From JALEFZ01 sp039817415 (lineage in GTDB: Bacteria; Bacteroidota; Bacteroidia; J057), in assembly GCA_039817415.1 (NCBI GenBank), contig JBCBVV010000004.1:1-64000 (forward strand): a stretch of 64,000 nt of DNA, in the 5' to 3' direction. The translations under genes were made by a program, and so were the position numbers. The notes under the pieces were generated by a model that was not told the DNA's origin, searched no databases, and was given only the letters and a program-made list of their open reading frames with translations. This document shows positions 53,961 through 62,832 of the stretch, piece after piece; position 1 is the first letter of the stretch, and each line of letters begins with the position of its first letter.

Positions 53961-54830
53961 TCAATTTCCGAGAGAATTGAACTCTACCAATTCAAATTCG
54001 GGAGTAGCTTCAAATTGCTGTTTGAGAATAGAGGAATGTCCAGCTCCAAATAGGACTAAAATTCGATCATCGGGTGAATCAGTAATCTTTTGAATGTTGC
54101 GGAAAATCCTCAGGTTGCGGCTATACCAGTACAAAGCTAGCGCGTCTGCCCCTCGATAATCATCTGTTTTGAAATCCCCAATCAGGTAGGCACCATGGTA
54201 TCTTTTGACCATCAAATCTGAGTTCATCTGTTTGAAGTATTCCAGTAAACTCAACTCTAGGCAATACTCATCATCTTTTTCATAAAAGACATTGTAGAGA
54301 CTATCCATAGGATCATCACTTTTCCAATCATAGCCTTCAAATACCTTTTCCAAATAGGGTTTCATACAGCTTGAGTCTGCTCCGTTTTGCATATGCCATG
54401 TCATCCCTGGCGCATTGCAACCGTAGAGGGTATCCATGTCAAAGCGCTTCATCAGGCGAAAGGCCACTTGGTCAATTTCGCTGGCTCTTAATTTCCCTTT
54501 TCCTTTTTTCTTGATCCATTTTTCATATCGTCTTAGGATATAGCCACTGTTTCTACCTCCCTCGACGGCGATTTTGGTGGGCTTGAATTGAGCAATATAG
54601 TCTACCAATTCCTCTACTTCCTTTTGTTTTTCAGGTGAATGGATGTCTACCTGCTTATCTTTGTCGGTTACATGGGCATCTAGGTTGGGATAGGACATAT
54701 GGAAGGTTCCAATTACCATCACCTTGGGTATTTTCTTATCCCCAATTAAAATGTTGTCAGGATACATGATAGGTTGGGCAAAGGCCGATCCGATCATGAC
54801 ATGTAGGAGTACAATCAATACTTGTTTCAT
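53961..54830 (-). CDS. DUF5694 (TraB/GumN-like) secreted protein
   Basis: 289 residues with a signal peptide to about residue 18. Conserved motifs: 'VMVIGTFHMSYP', 'KIAVEGGRNSGY' and 'ILVLFGAGHSSILKQ', which correspond to the GxH and E residues of the TraB/GumN/Tiki metalloprotease-like fold. It belongs to the DUF5694 family, with no known substrate; a periplasmic hydrolase role is inferred. Confidence 0.8.
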   Translation of the reverse strand: MKQVLIVLLHVMIGSAFAQPIMYPDNILIGDKKIPKVMVIGTFHMSYPNLDAHVTDKDKQVDIHSPEKQKEVEELVDYIAQFKPTKIAVEGGRNSGYILRRYEKWIKKKGKGKLRASEIDQVAFRLMKRFDMDTLYGCNAPGMTWHMQNGADSSCMKPYLEKVFEGYDWKSDDPMDSLYNVFYEKDDEYCLELSLLEYFKQMNSDLMVKRYHGAYLIGDFKTDDYRGADALALYWYSRNLRIFRNIQKITDSPDDRILVLFGAGHSSILKQQFEATPEFELVEFNSLGN

Positions 54831-55036
54831 AACTATTGCATTTATGTGATGCTTCCAATTAGCTGATGTATTTCAAGGGCAGGAAATAAAGTCGGTAGAT
54901 GAAGGGATTCCCTCGTTAAATAGGCGCATGATTACCCATGGCACATTCACCGATATACTTTTTGATTTGACCGATTGAATCAACCTCTTCACAGGAATGA
55001 ATTGGTCAAAGTCTCCCAATTCTATACTTTATAGAC

Positions 55037-56116
55037 ATGTCAGACTCATTCTCTCACATCAAACTAGAATCCGAAGACGGCTTTCCCTTTAAGCTCGGAG
55101 AATTGTTCCTATGGTTCATGCTCTCCTATTTGTTCTTCTTTTATTTGAGAGACTTGCTTAGAGACCTGAATTTTGAGTCTTTCTTTGATGACTTTTCGAG
55201 TGTGAAGAGTGTCATTCTGATGATCACCTCTATTATTCCCTTCTTCGTTTATTCTCTGGCAACCTATGGCATCTTGTACCTGACCCACAGGAAAAGAATG
55301 TACGTACTAACAGTTGTCTTATTGGCGATCATGCTCCCTTCGACTGCTTTGTTTAGATATTTCTTCCAAGAGGTGTTACAGAAGGCATTGACGGGATATG
55401 GCAATTACTATGGAGATTTTACGCTTTATGAATATTTCCTTGACAACCTATATTATGGCCTGTTTTTCCCTTGGGTTGGAGGGATATACTACTTTGTTCA
55501 ATTTTCTAGATTCAAGGAAAAACAACGTCAGGATCTCATCATTCAAAACCAAAAGTCTCAACTTTCTTTGCTTCGATCACAATTGAATCCTCATTTCCTT
55601 TTTAATTCCCTCAACAACATCTACAGCCTGATTTACAGCAAGTCAGATCATTCGTTGATCGCAGTAGAAAAGCTCTCAGGTATCCTTCGATACGGCCTGT
55701 ACACAAGGGAAGAAAAAGTATCCCTTGCCAAGGAAATAGATTACCTCAAAGACTACATTGACCTAGAAAATTTGCGCTACCCCAAGGGTATCGACCTGAA
55801 ATGGAAGCAAGACCAAGGGATTGAACAACTAAAAATTGCTCCCTTCTTACTCATTCCATTTGTCGAAAATGCCTTCAAACACGGAGCGCTCAAGGCACAT
55901 CCTCTTGAAATTTCCCTTGAAAAGAATCTAACCCACTTTATTTTTACTTGTGCCAATAAGGTAAAGCCTAAGGAAAAACATAAAGTAGGAGGAATAGGGT
56001 TGGACAACCTCAACCAACGACTAAAGCTCTTTTATCCTGAACAACACGAACTGAACATTGATCAGGCCGAGGATCATTTCCATGTAGAACTCAAAATACT
56101 GCTCGAAGTATGCTAA
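55037..56116 (+). CDS. LytS-type sensor histidine kinase
   Basis: 359 residues. Four hydrophobic helices lie at about residues 20-36, 55-78, 83-106 and 130-155; then a coiled linker and the His_kinase domain 'RSQLNPHFLFNSLNNI' (His186). The ATPase part has 'PFLLIPFVENAFKHG' and 'GGIGLDNLNQRL'. It phosphorylates the LytTR regulator encoded by the next gene (7-bp overlap). The signal is unknown. Confidence 0.9.
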   Translation: MSDSFSHIKLESEDGFPFKLGELFLWFMLSYLFFFYLRDLLRDLNFESFFDDFSSVKSVILMITSIIPFFVYSLATYGILYLTHRKRMYVLTVVLLAIMLPSTALFRYFFQEVLQKALTGYGNYYGDFTLYEYFLDNLYYGLFFPWVGGIYYFVQFSRFKEKQRQDLIIQNQKSQLSLLRSQLNPHFLFNSLNNIYSLIYSKSDHSLIAVEKLSGILRYGLYTREEKVSLAKEIDYLKDYIDLENLRYPKGIDLKWKQDQGIEQLKIAPFLLIPFVENAFKHGALKAHPLEISLEKNLTHFIFTCANKVKPKEKHKVGGIGLDNLNQRLKLFYPEQHELNIDQAEDHFHVELKILLEVC

Positions 56117-56820
56117 GATGCCTAATCATAGATGACGAGCCCTTGGCCGTGAATTTACTCGAGGATTACGTGAATAAAATTGCCGGGATCGAGTTGGTCC
56201 AATCCTTTAACAATCCTTTGGAGGCCCTTCCCTTACTAGAAAGCGAGGAGATAAACCTGATCTTTCTGGATGTCCAAATGCCAGAATTAACCGGGATTCA
56301 ATTGGGCAATATTATCAATGGAAAAATCCCCATCATCCTTACCACAGCCTATGATGAGTATGCCATCCAAGGATATGAATTGGATGTGATCGACTATTTG
56401 TTGAAGCCCATCAGCTTTGATAGATTCTTCAAGGCGGTCCAAAAAGCTCAGAAAAGGATCACACCCAACATGGGCAAGGCCAATAACTCCCTGGAAGAAG
56501 AAAAACACCCTGGATATATTTTTGTCAAGACGAATTACAAAACCCAACGGATCAATTTAGAAGACATTTTGTATTTGGAAAGCCTAGGGGACTATGTGAA
56601 GATTCATTTACCTGATCAGCGAATCATGACACTTGAGAACATGAAGCATTTTGCCTCCACTCTTCCCCAAGAACAATTTATGCGGATTCACCGATCCTTC
56701 ATCATCTCCTTTTCGAAAATAGACTTTATCGAAAGAAACAGAGTCATCATTGGAGAAACTTATATCCCCATTAGCCATTCATATCAGAAGGAATTTTGGA
56801 GAAGAACAGGAAGAGGATAA
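56110..56820 (+). CDS. LytTR-family response regulator
   Basis: 236 residues. The receiver has Asp8/Asp9, phospho-acceptor Asp54 ('LIFLDVQMPEL') and 'TTAYDEYAIQGYEL'. The LytTR DNA-binding domain (about 130-236) contains 'DILYLESLGDYVKIH', 'FMRIHRSFIISFSKI' and 'IPISHSYQKEFW'. It overlaps the kinase gene. A B12-binding radical SAM gene begins 83 bp downstream and could be its target. Confidence 0.92.
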   Translation: MLRCLIIDDEPLAVNLLEDYVNKIAGIELVQSFNNPLEALPLLESEEINLIFLDVQMPELTGIQLGNIINGKIPIILTTAYDEYAIQGYELDVIDYLLKPISFDRFFKAVQKAQKRITPNMGKANNSLEEEKHPGYIFVKTNYKTQRINLEDILYLESLGDYVKIHLPDQRIMTLENMKHFASTLPQEQFMRIHRSFIISFSKIDFIERNRVIIGETYIPISHSYQKEFWRRTGRG

Positions 56821-56903
56821 AAAAATTTCAATTATCACTTTGCAATAAAAAGTACTTTTCATTTATTGGATTCAAGATTAATGTTCCACCTGATTTCCAT
56901 AGT

Positions 56904-58301
56904 ATGAAAGTCAAAATGATTCTTCCCGCCCTAGCCGAAGCTGAAAGCCCATTTTGGCGTCCCATCAAATATTCTCTTTTCCCTCCATTGGGCTTGGCTA
57001 CTTTGGCTGCCTTCCTTTCAGAGGAGGATGAAATTGATCTTCAAGATCAACATGTAGAAAAACTGAACCTAGATGACGAGCCTGAATTGGTCATCATTCA
57101 AGTTTATATCACCAATGCCTACAGAGCTTATGAAATTGCCGACCATTATCGAAAAAAAGGGGCCTATGTCTTGCTTGGAGGACTTCATGTCACCTCGCTT
57201 CCCAAAGAAGCAGAACCTCATGCCGATACTATTTTTATCGGCCCTGGCGAAGAGACCTTTCCACGTTTTCTCGCAGATTTCAAGGCAGGAAGCCCAAAGA
57301 AGATCTATTTTTCGTCTAAAAGAGAGTTGGAAACCCTGCCACCCATACGAAGAGATTTAATCAAACGTGAGCGTTATTTGGTTCCCAATTCTATTGTGGT
57401 AACAAGGGGTTGTCCACATCATTGCGATTTCTGTTACAAAGATGCTTTCTTCGAAGGGGGAAAGTCATTTTATACCCAAAAAGTGGATGATGCGCTAGCC
57501 GAGATAGACCGACTCCCAGGCAAGCATCTCTATTTTCTGGATGATCATTTGTTGGGGAATGGGAAATTTGCTTCAGCGTTTTTTGAAGGAATGAAAGGGA
57601 TGGGAAGGGTCTTTCAAGGAGCAGCCACCATTGATTCAATTCTAAAGGGGAATCTCATCGAAAAAGCCGCAGAAGCAGGCTTGAGGAGTCTCTTTGTAGG
57701 TTTTGAAACCTTTTCGCCTGAAAATCTCAGACAGAGTAATAAGAAACAAAACCTTAAAAAAGACTATGAAGCAGCTGTCAATCGCCTTCATTCTCTTGGC
57801 ATCATGGTCAATGGGAGCTTCGTCTTTGGCCTGGATGATGATGACAAAGATGTTTTCAAGCGAACAGTCGACTGGGGGGTAAAGCATGGACTTACCACCT
57901 CCACCTATCATATCCTAACCCCTTATCCAGGAACCAAATTGTACAAAGACATGGACAAGGCAGGAAGGCTGTTGACCCACAATTGGGACCTCTACGATAC
58001 CCGTCATGTCGTATATCAAACAACCAAACTTACAGCCGAAGAACTCAAGAAGGGGTATGATTGGGCCTACAAGTCATTTTATTCCTGGCCAAATATTATC
58101 AAAGGTTCCCTACAGCACGACCAATTGAAACACATGCTAAAGCACATCTTCTACACGGGGGGTTGGAAAAAATTTGAGCCCTTGTGGAATTTCCTCATCA
58201 AAACTGGCAGCCTCAATCAGATGCTTCCTATTCTAGAAGCCATTTTATCCAAGGTCAAAACGAAAGAAAAATCTCCTCGGGAACTCGTTATAGCCCAATG
58301 A
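56904..58301 (+). CDS. B12-binding radical SAM protein
   Basis: 465 residues from ATG 56904 (the open frame begins in the previous gene). Residues 1-120 are a B12-binding-like Rossmann domain ('FPPLGLATLAAFLSEED', 'GAYVLLGGLHVTSLP'). The radical SAM cluster motif is CxxxCxxC with Cys170, Cys174 and Cys177. The C-terminal part has 'GFETFSPENLRQSNKKQ' and 'YHILTPYPGTKLYKDM'. It belongs to the cobalamin-dependent class (methyltransferase or similar); substrate unknown. Confidence 0.85.
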   Translation: MKVKMILPALAEAESPFWRPIKYSLFPPLGLATLAAFLSEEDEIDLQDQHVEKLNLDDEPELVIIQVYITNAYRAYEIADHYRKKGAYVLLGGLHVTSLPKEAEPHADTIFIGPGEETFPRFLADFKAGSPKKIYFSSKRELETLPPIRRDLIKRERYLVPNSIVVTRGCPHHCDFCYKDAFFEGGKSFYTQKVDDALAEIDRLPGKHLYFLDDHLLGNGKFASAFFEGMKGMGRVFQGAATIDSILKGNLIEKAAEAGLRSLFVGFETFSPENLRQSNKKQNLKKDYEAAVNRLHSLGIMVNGSFVFGLDDDDKDVFKRTVDWGVKHGLTTSTYHILTPYPGTKLYKDMDKAGRLLTHNWDLYDTRHVVYQTTKLTAEELKKGYDWAYKSFYSWPNIIKGSLQHDQLKHMLKHIFYTGGWKKFEPLWNFLIKTGSLNQMLPILEAILSKVKTKEKSPRELVIAQ

Positions 58302-58372
58302 TGAGAGTTACCTAGTTGAATCACATTTGGAAGTGGAAAGGGCTTTCTTTTACTTTCTTTAAAGTATCCTAA

Positions 58373-58993
58373 ATGAAGCCAGAAGTTTACCTGAATAAGC
58401 TTAAGAGATTGCTTTCCCTTGCAGATGCCGGACTAGTGTATTCTCCTAATCCTTACGATCTGGAGAGATTTGAGGAAATGAAGGAAATCTGCTTGGAAAT
58501 GTTGGCAGACGACAAAGAGATTCCGGATGACCTTAGAGCACTTTTCCCCAAACGGGAGTTCTACCCTACCCCACAGGTTGACATCCGAGGGATGGTGCTA
58601 AATGAGGAGAAACACGTTTTGCTAGTAAAAGAAAGCGCGGACAATCGTTGGGCGCTACCGGGTGGATGGGGAGACATTGGCTTTGCTCCTTCAGAGGTCA
58701 TTGTAAAAGAAATCAAAGAGGAAACAGGTTTAGATGCTAAGGCTGAGCGTTTACTGGCTGTTTTCGACAAAAGGTGCCATCCTCATCCTCCCCAACCTTT
58801 CTATGTTTATAAGTTTCTTTTCCATTGCACGGTCGTGAAAGGAGAGATCAATCAATCTCATGACATCATGGATGTCGGTTTCTTTCCCATTGACAACCTA
58901 CCTGAGATTTCTGTTGACCGAATTCTCACTTCCCAAATTGAGCTGGGCTATCACAAAATTATGGAAGACGACCTTACAACCTATTGTGATTGA
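58373..58993 (+). CDS. Nudix hydrolase with N-terminal Nudix_N_2-like domain
   Basis: 206 residues. Residues about 1-60 form the helical N-terminal domain of ADP-ribose/hydrolase-type Nudix enzymes. The Nudix box begins at 'GGWGDIG' (about 98) and continues 'SEVIVKEIKEETGL'; the position that is usually Glu is Phe in the loop, as in related subfamily members. It hydrolyses a nucleoside diphosphate linked to another group. The stop overlaps a TTG that could start the next gene. Confidence 0.85.
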   Translation: MKPEVYLNKLKRLLSLADAGLVYSPNPYDLERFEEMKEICLEMLADDKEIPDDLRALFPKREFYPTPQVDIRGMVLNEEKHVLLVKESADNRWALPGGWGDIGFAPSEVIVKEIKEETGLDAKAERLLAVFDKRCHPHPPQPFYVYKFLFHCTVVKGEINQSHDIMDVGFFPIDNLPEISVDRILTSQIELGYHKIMEDDLTTYCD

Positions 58994-59010
58994 TACAAAA
59001 GCACCTACCT

Positions 59011-59604
59011 ATGCAAACATGGACTTATTTAGAGGAAATCATTCAGGAAGGGCATTCTCATCAATACACCCTATTACAGGATCATTCCCCCATCAGCTTT
59101 ACTGAATTTGCGACCCTTCTCCAAGAGGAGGAGGATTTCAGGACAGTATTCATTCACATGCTGCGGTCTTCTCCCTTTCAAGGTTTCTTTTGGGAATGCA
59201 AGGCTGTAACAGAGCAGGATAAGAACTCGGATTTTGAGTGCGTCTTGATCAACGGAAGGGCTTTTAGCCGTATTCAAGCGGATGAACGATCCTTCTCTAG
59301 CTATTTTAAAGTTGGATGTACAGTTGTAGACTTCCCCAATATAAGGGGGGATGCCAATTTGGTGGTGCCTTGCCCTCAGCCTGGAGCCTCAGCTGATTCC
59401 TACAGCCATCTAGCCAATTTTGTAAGATTAGCTCCTGAGCATCAGCTTCACGATTTTTGGAAACGGGTAGGAAAAGTATTCGAATCCTCCTTTAACAACC
59501 ATCCAGTCTGGCTGAGCACCCATGGTTTAGGGGTATTTTGGCTACATGTAAGGCTAGATTCACGGCCAAAATATTACCACCATTTACCCTATCAGCATTT
59601 GTAA
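59011..59604 (+). CDS. DUF6940-like protein
   Basis: 197 residues from ATG 59011; a TTG at 58990 overlaps the Nudix stop (TTGA) and could also be used. The core 'FRTVFIHMLRSSPFQGFFWE' and 'WLSTHGLGVFWLHVRLD' match the DUF6940 pattern. Cytoplasmic; function unknown. Cotranscribed with the Nudix gene. Confidence 0.75.
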   Translation: MQTWTYLEEIIQEGHSHQYTLLQDHSPISFTEFATLLQEEEDFRTVFIHMLRSSPFQGFFWECKAVTEQDKNSDFECVLINGRAFSRIQADERSFSSYFKVGCTVVDFPNIRGDANLVVPCPQPGASADSYSHLANFVRLAPEHQLHDFWKRVGKVFESSFNNHPVWLSTHGLGVFWLHVRLDSRPKYYHHLPYQHL

Positions 59605-59660
59605 TACGGATTTTCCAACTACCCAAGTCTCTAATTATCTGAAATAGAGGTTTAATCCGC

Positions 59661-59677
59661 ATAAGTTGTTAACTTAT
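59661..59677. promoter_or_regulatory. Perfect palindrome upstream of the DUF3556 gene
   Basis: ATAAGTT and AACTTAT are a perfect 7-bp inverted repeat with 3-bp spacer, 52 bp upstream of the start codon. Candidate operator. Confidence 0.4.
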
Positions 59678-59694
59678 TCATAGATCTACTACTC

Positions 59695-59711
59695 GTCTGT
59701 TTGAAACGGAC
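59695..59711. promoter_or_regulatory. Second palindrome upstream of the DUF3556 gene
   Basis: GTCTGTTT and AAACGGAC form a 17-bp inverted repeat (one mismatch) 17 bp upstream of the start at 59729. Its position near the start suggests a repressor site. Confidence 0.4.
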
Positions 59712-59728
59712 CCGCAAACAACATATCT

Positions 59729-61417
59729 ATGAGGATTTATGATTTTTTCATGAAGCCCACTGACCTTCCTTATGATTATGAGGAGTGGAAAAAGCTTCCT
59801 TTTCAAGAAAGGGCCAAAAAGGTTTGCCAAGCATGGGGCATGCAAGGGTTTGGCGCACCGAGATTTACAGTTATTTTTTACATGCTAAAGATTGCTTTCT
59901 ATGTCTGGATGTGGACTTTCTTTTGTTCATTTTCCACTGAACTGGGAGGCATGGATACCGTTGGAAGTTGGTGGTTTAAGCTGGAAGCCGTAGGCAAAGC
60001 CTTATTCTGGACCATCCTACTGGAGGTATTTGGCTTTGGAGGAGCAAGTGGTCCATTGACTGCAAGATATATGCCCCCACTAGGAGGCGTTACCTATTGG
60101 GTACGACCTGGAACGGTAAAAATCCCCTTCTTTCCTGGTGTGCCGCTTATTGGGAGTGATAAAAGAACCCTTGTCGAGGTTGGCCTGTACCTCGCTCTCC
60201 TTTACTTTTTGGTAATGGCTTGTATAGCTCCTCAAATTACACCCGAGGTAGCTTTGCCCGTCATTATTTTGCTGCCCGTTTTGGGCCTGCTTGATAAACA
60301 AATTTACCTAGCCGCAAGAGCGGATGTATATTTTCCCTCTATCCTCGTATTTCTTTTTCCTGCTGAGGCTGGAGGGGCCTTACAAGTTATTTGGGTTGGA
60401 ATTTGGTTTTGGGCGGCCTTCTCTAAGTTGACACCAACCTTTACTTCAGTAGTAGGGGTGATGATTTGCAACAGTCCTTTTTTGAAGTTTAAGTGGCTGA
60501 AGAGAATGCTATTCAAGAACTATCCAGAGGACTTGCGCTTGAGCCAAACGGCAATTTACATCGCACATTTCGGGACCTTGGTGGAATTCTCTCTTCCCAT
60601 CATTCTCTTCTCGGGGATCATGTTAGGCTTTGATCCAAGTATCATGTTTTGGGCTTTGGTAGGCATGACGGCATTCCACTTTTTCATCTTCATCAATTTC
60701 CCTATGGGTGTTCCCATGGAATGGAATGTCATCATGGCCTATGGTGGATGGGCCTTATTTGGATCTGAAGCGGTTTACAGCCCTCTTGACGTACATCATC
60801 CAGTTCTATTTGTACTCTTTGCTATTTGTCTGTTTATCTTCCCCTTATTGGGAAACTTTTTCCCCAAATACATCTCTTTCCTGCTCTCGATGCGCTATTA
60901 CGCAGGTACTTGGCCATTTTCAGTTTGGCTATTCAAAAAGGGTTCAAAAATGGAAAAGCTAGAACCCAATATCCGTAAAACCTCTGCAGATCTGCGTAAG
61001 CAACTCAACTTTTATTATGATGAAACCACCTCCTCAGCCATTCTGACAAGGGTTATTTCATTTCGGCTGATGCACTTACCCAGCCGTACGCTTCATGACG
61101 TACTCCCCAAGGCTGTAGACAACATGGACGACTACTATTGGATGGATGGAGAATTTGTTGCTGGGGAAGTCCTTGGATGGAATTTCGGGGATGGCCATTT
61201 GCATCACGAGCAATTATTAGCTTCCATCCAAAAGAGAGCACAATTTGAAGAAGGAGAACTCCGGGTCATCATGGTTGAATCTCCGCAACTCCACAATGGA
61301 CGTTTACATTGGAGATTACACGATGCGAAAACAGGATTGATGGAAGAGGGTTATAGCTACATCAAAGAGTTGAAACAAAAAATGCCCTGGCCAGAATGGG
61401 AAAAAGCTACGACCTAG
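59729..61417 (+). CDS. DUF3556 transmembrane protein
   Basis: 562 residues. The N-terminal lead 'YDYEEWKKLPFQERAKKVCQ' and 'AWGMQGFGAPRF', then about ten TM helices (from about residue 48 to 400) and a soluble C-terminal region (about 420-562) with 'FRLMHLPSRTLHDVLPKAV'. This matches the DUF3556 family, best known from mycobacteria, without established function. The next gene starts 22 bp before its stop, so the two are coupled. Confidence 0.85.
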   Translation: MRIYDFFMKPTDLPYDYEEWKKLPFQERAKKVCQAWGMQGFGAPRFTVIFYMLKIAFYVWMWTFFCSFSTELGGMDTVGSWWFKLEAVGKALFWTILLEVFGFGGASGPLTARYMPPLGGVTYWVRPGTVKIPFFPGVPLIGSDKRTLVEVGLYLALLYFLVMACIAPQITPEVALPVIILLPVLGLLDKQIYLAARADVYFPSILVFLFPAEAGGALQVIWVGIWFWAAFSKLTPTFTSVVGVMICNSPFLKFKWLKRMLFKNYPEDLRLSQTAIYIAHFGTLVEFSLPIILFSGIMLGFDPSIMFWALVGMTAFHFFIFINFPMGVPMEWNVIMAYGGWALFGSEAVYSPLDVHHPVLFVLFAICLFIFPLLGNFFPKYISFLLSMRYYAGTWPFSVWLFKKGSKMEKLEPNIRKTSADLRKQLNFYYDETTSSAILTRVISFRLMHLPSRTLHDVLPKAVDNMDDYYWMDGEFVAGEVLGWNFGDGHLHHEQLLASIQKRAQFEEGELRVIMVESPQLHNGRLHWRLHDAKTGLMEEGYSYIKELKQKMPWPEWEKATT

Positions 61418-62832
61418 TTATCATTGGATCAGGCCCGAATGGACTGAGTGCAGGAATTTACTTAGCGCAGGCAGGCTATCAAGTCCTCATCCTTGAAGCA
61501 GCCGAATCTGTGGGAGGAGGCATGCGCACTGCGGAGTTGAGTATTCCAGGTTTTCATCATGATGTATGTTCTGCCGTTCATCCTACGGGCTATTTGTCTC
61601 CATACTTCAAAGAATTGGAGCTTGAAAAGTATGGCTTAGAATGGGTCTTTCCAGAAGCTTCTGTGGCGCATCCTTTAGATGATGGTCCAGCCGTCCTTTT
61701 ATCAAAATCAGTCGAAGAGACAGCCATAAGATTAGGTAGAGATGCAAAGGCATACAAGAGACTGATTGGGCCTATCGCCAACAATATTGAAGGCTTATTG
61801 GCAGATTCCCTTGGGCCATTGAGTTTCCCTAAGGATCCTATCAACTTTGTTCGATTTGGTATGCGGGCTGGTTTGCCTGCCAATTTCCTTTCTAAGTTGG
61901 TTTTCAAAGAGGAAGCTGCCAGAGCCTTGTTTGCGGGCTGTGCTGCTCATAGCATTTTACCCTTTAGTAAGCTCTTTACCGCTGCTTTAGGAGTAGTATT
62001 TTTGGCAACTGGTCATGCTGTCGATTGGCCCATGCCCAAAGGGGGAAGCCAATCCTTAGCCAATGCTCTCTTGGCGTGTTTTGAAAAGGCCGGCGGCAGT
62101 ATCGAATTTGGAAAAAGGATTAAGAATTTTAGCGAATTACCTGAGGCCAAAGCCTACATCTTCGACACTGATCCTTTCCAGTTGGCCCATATCTGTAAGG
62201 ATCATTTGCCTAGTAGCTACAAGAATAAATTGCTTCGCTACCACTTTGGGCCTGGGGTTTTTAAGATTGACTATGCCCTGAAAGAACCCATTCCCTGGAA
62301 AGATCCCAACTGTCTCAAAGCATCCACCATCCATGTAGGAGGCACACTAGAAGAAATTGCCCAAGGGGAAAAGGAAGCCTGGGAAGGAAAAATATCACAA
62401 AGCCCCTATGTCTTGATGGCTCAGCAAAGTCAATTTGATCCAACAAGGGCACCTGAAGGGCAACATACCTGCTGGGCATATTGCCATGTCCCCTTCGGCT
62501 CGACGGTAGACATGAGTGAAATCATAGAAAATCAAATTGAGCGCTTCGCTCCAGGCTTCAGAGATGTCATTCTAGCCAAGTCAAGCATGAACTCTCCAGC
62601 TTTCGAAGCATATAATCCCAATTATGTTGGGGGGGCAGTTACAGGAGGGGCTGCCGATATTACCCAACTTTTCACCCGACCTGTTGGTCTGATCAATCCC
62701 TATTCAACTCCTAATGAAAAAATATTTATTTGTTCGGCTTCTACCCCACCGGGAGGAGGTGTACATGGGATGAATGGATATCACGCAGCAAAAGCAGTAG
62801 AAAAGCAACTAAAAAAAGGCATCAAGGCTTAG
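61396..62832 (+). CDS. Phytoene desaturase-like FAD-dependent oxidoreductase
   Basis: 478 residues. The N-terminal FAD-binding motif is 'DLVIIGSGPNGLSAGIYLAQ', then 'LEAAESVGGGMRT', and the C-terminal FAD motif is 'SASTPPGGGVHGMNGYHAAK'. It belongs to the amine-oxidase/carotenoid-desaturase-like superfamily. The gene overlaps DUF3556 by 22 bp at the 5' end and the convergent kinase gene by 11 bp at the 3' end. Substrate unknown; a lipid or polyene is a guess from its membrane partner. Confidence 0.9.
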   Translation: MGKSYDLVIIGSGPNGLSAGIYLAQAGYQVLILEAAESVGGGMRTAELSIPGFHHDVCSAVHPTGYLSPYFKELELEKYGLEWVFPEASVAHPLDDGPAVLLSKSVEETAIRLGRDAKAYKRLIGPIANNIEGLLADSLGPLSFPKDPINFVRFGMRAGLPANFLSKLVFKEEAARALFAGCAAHSILPFSKLFTAALGVVFLATGHAVDWPMPKGGSQSLANALLACFEKAGGSIEFGKRIKNFSELPEAKAYIFDTDPFQLAHICKDHLPSSYKNKLLRYHFGPGVFKIDYALKEPIPWKDPNCLKASTIHVGGTLEEIAQGEKEAWEGKISQSPYVLMAQQSQFDPTRAPEGQHTCWAYCHVPFGSTVDMSEIIENQIERFAPGFRDVILAKSSMNSPAFEAYNPNYVGGAVTGGAADITQLFTRPVGLINPYSTPNEKIFICSASTPPGGGVHGMNGYHAAKAVEKQLKKGIKA

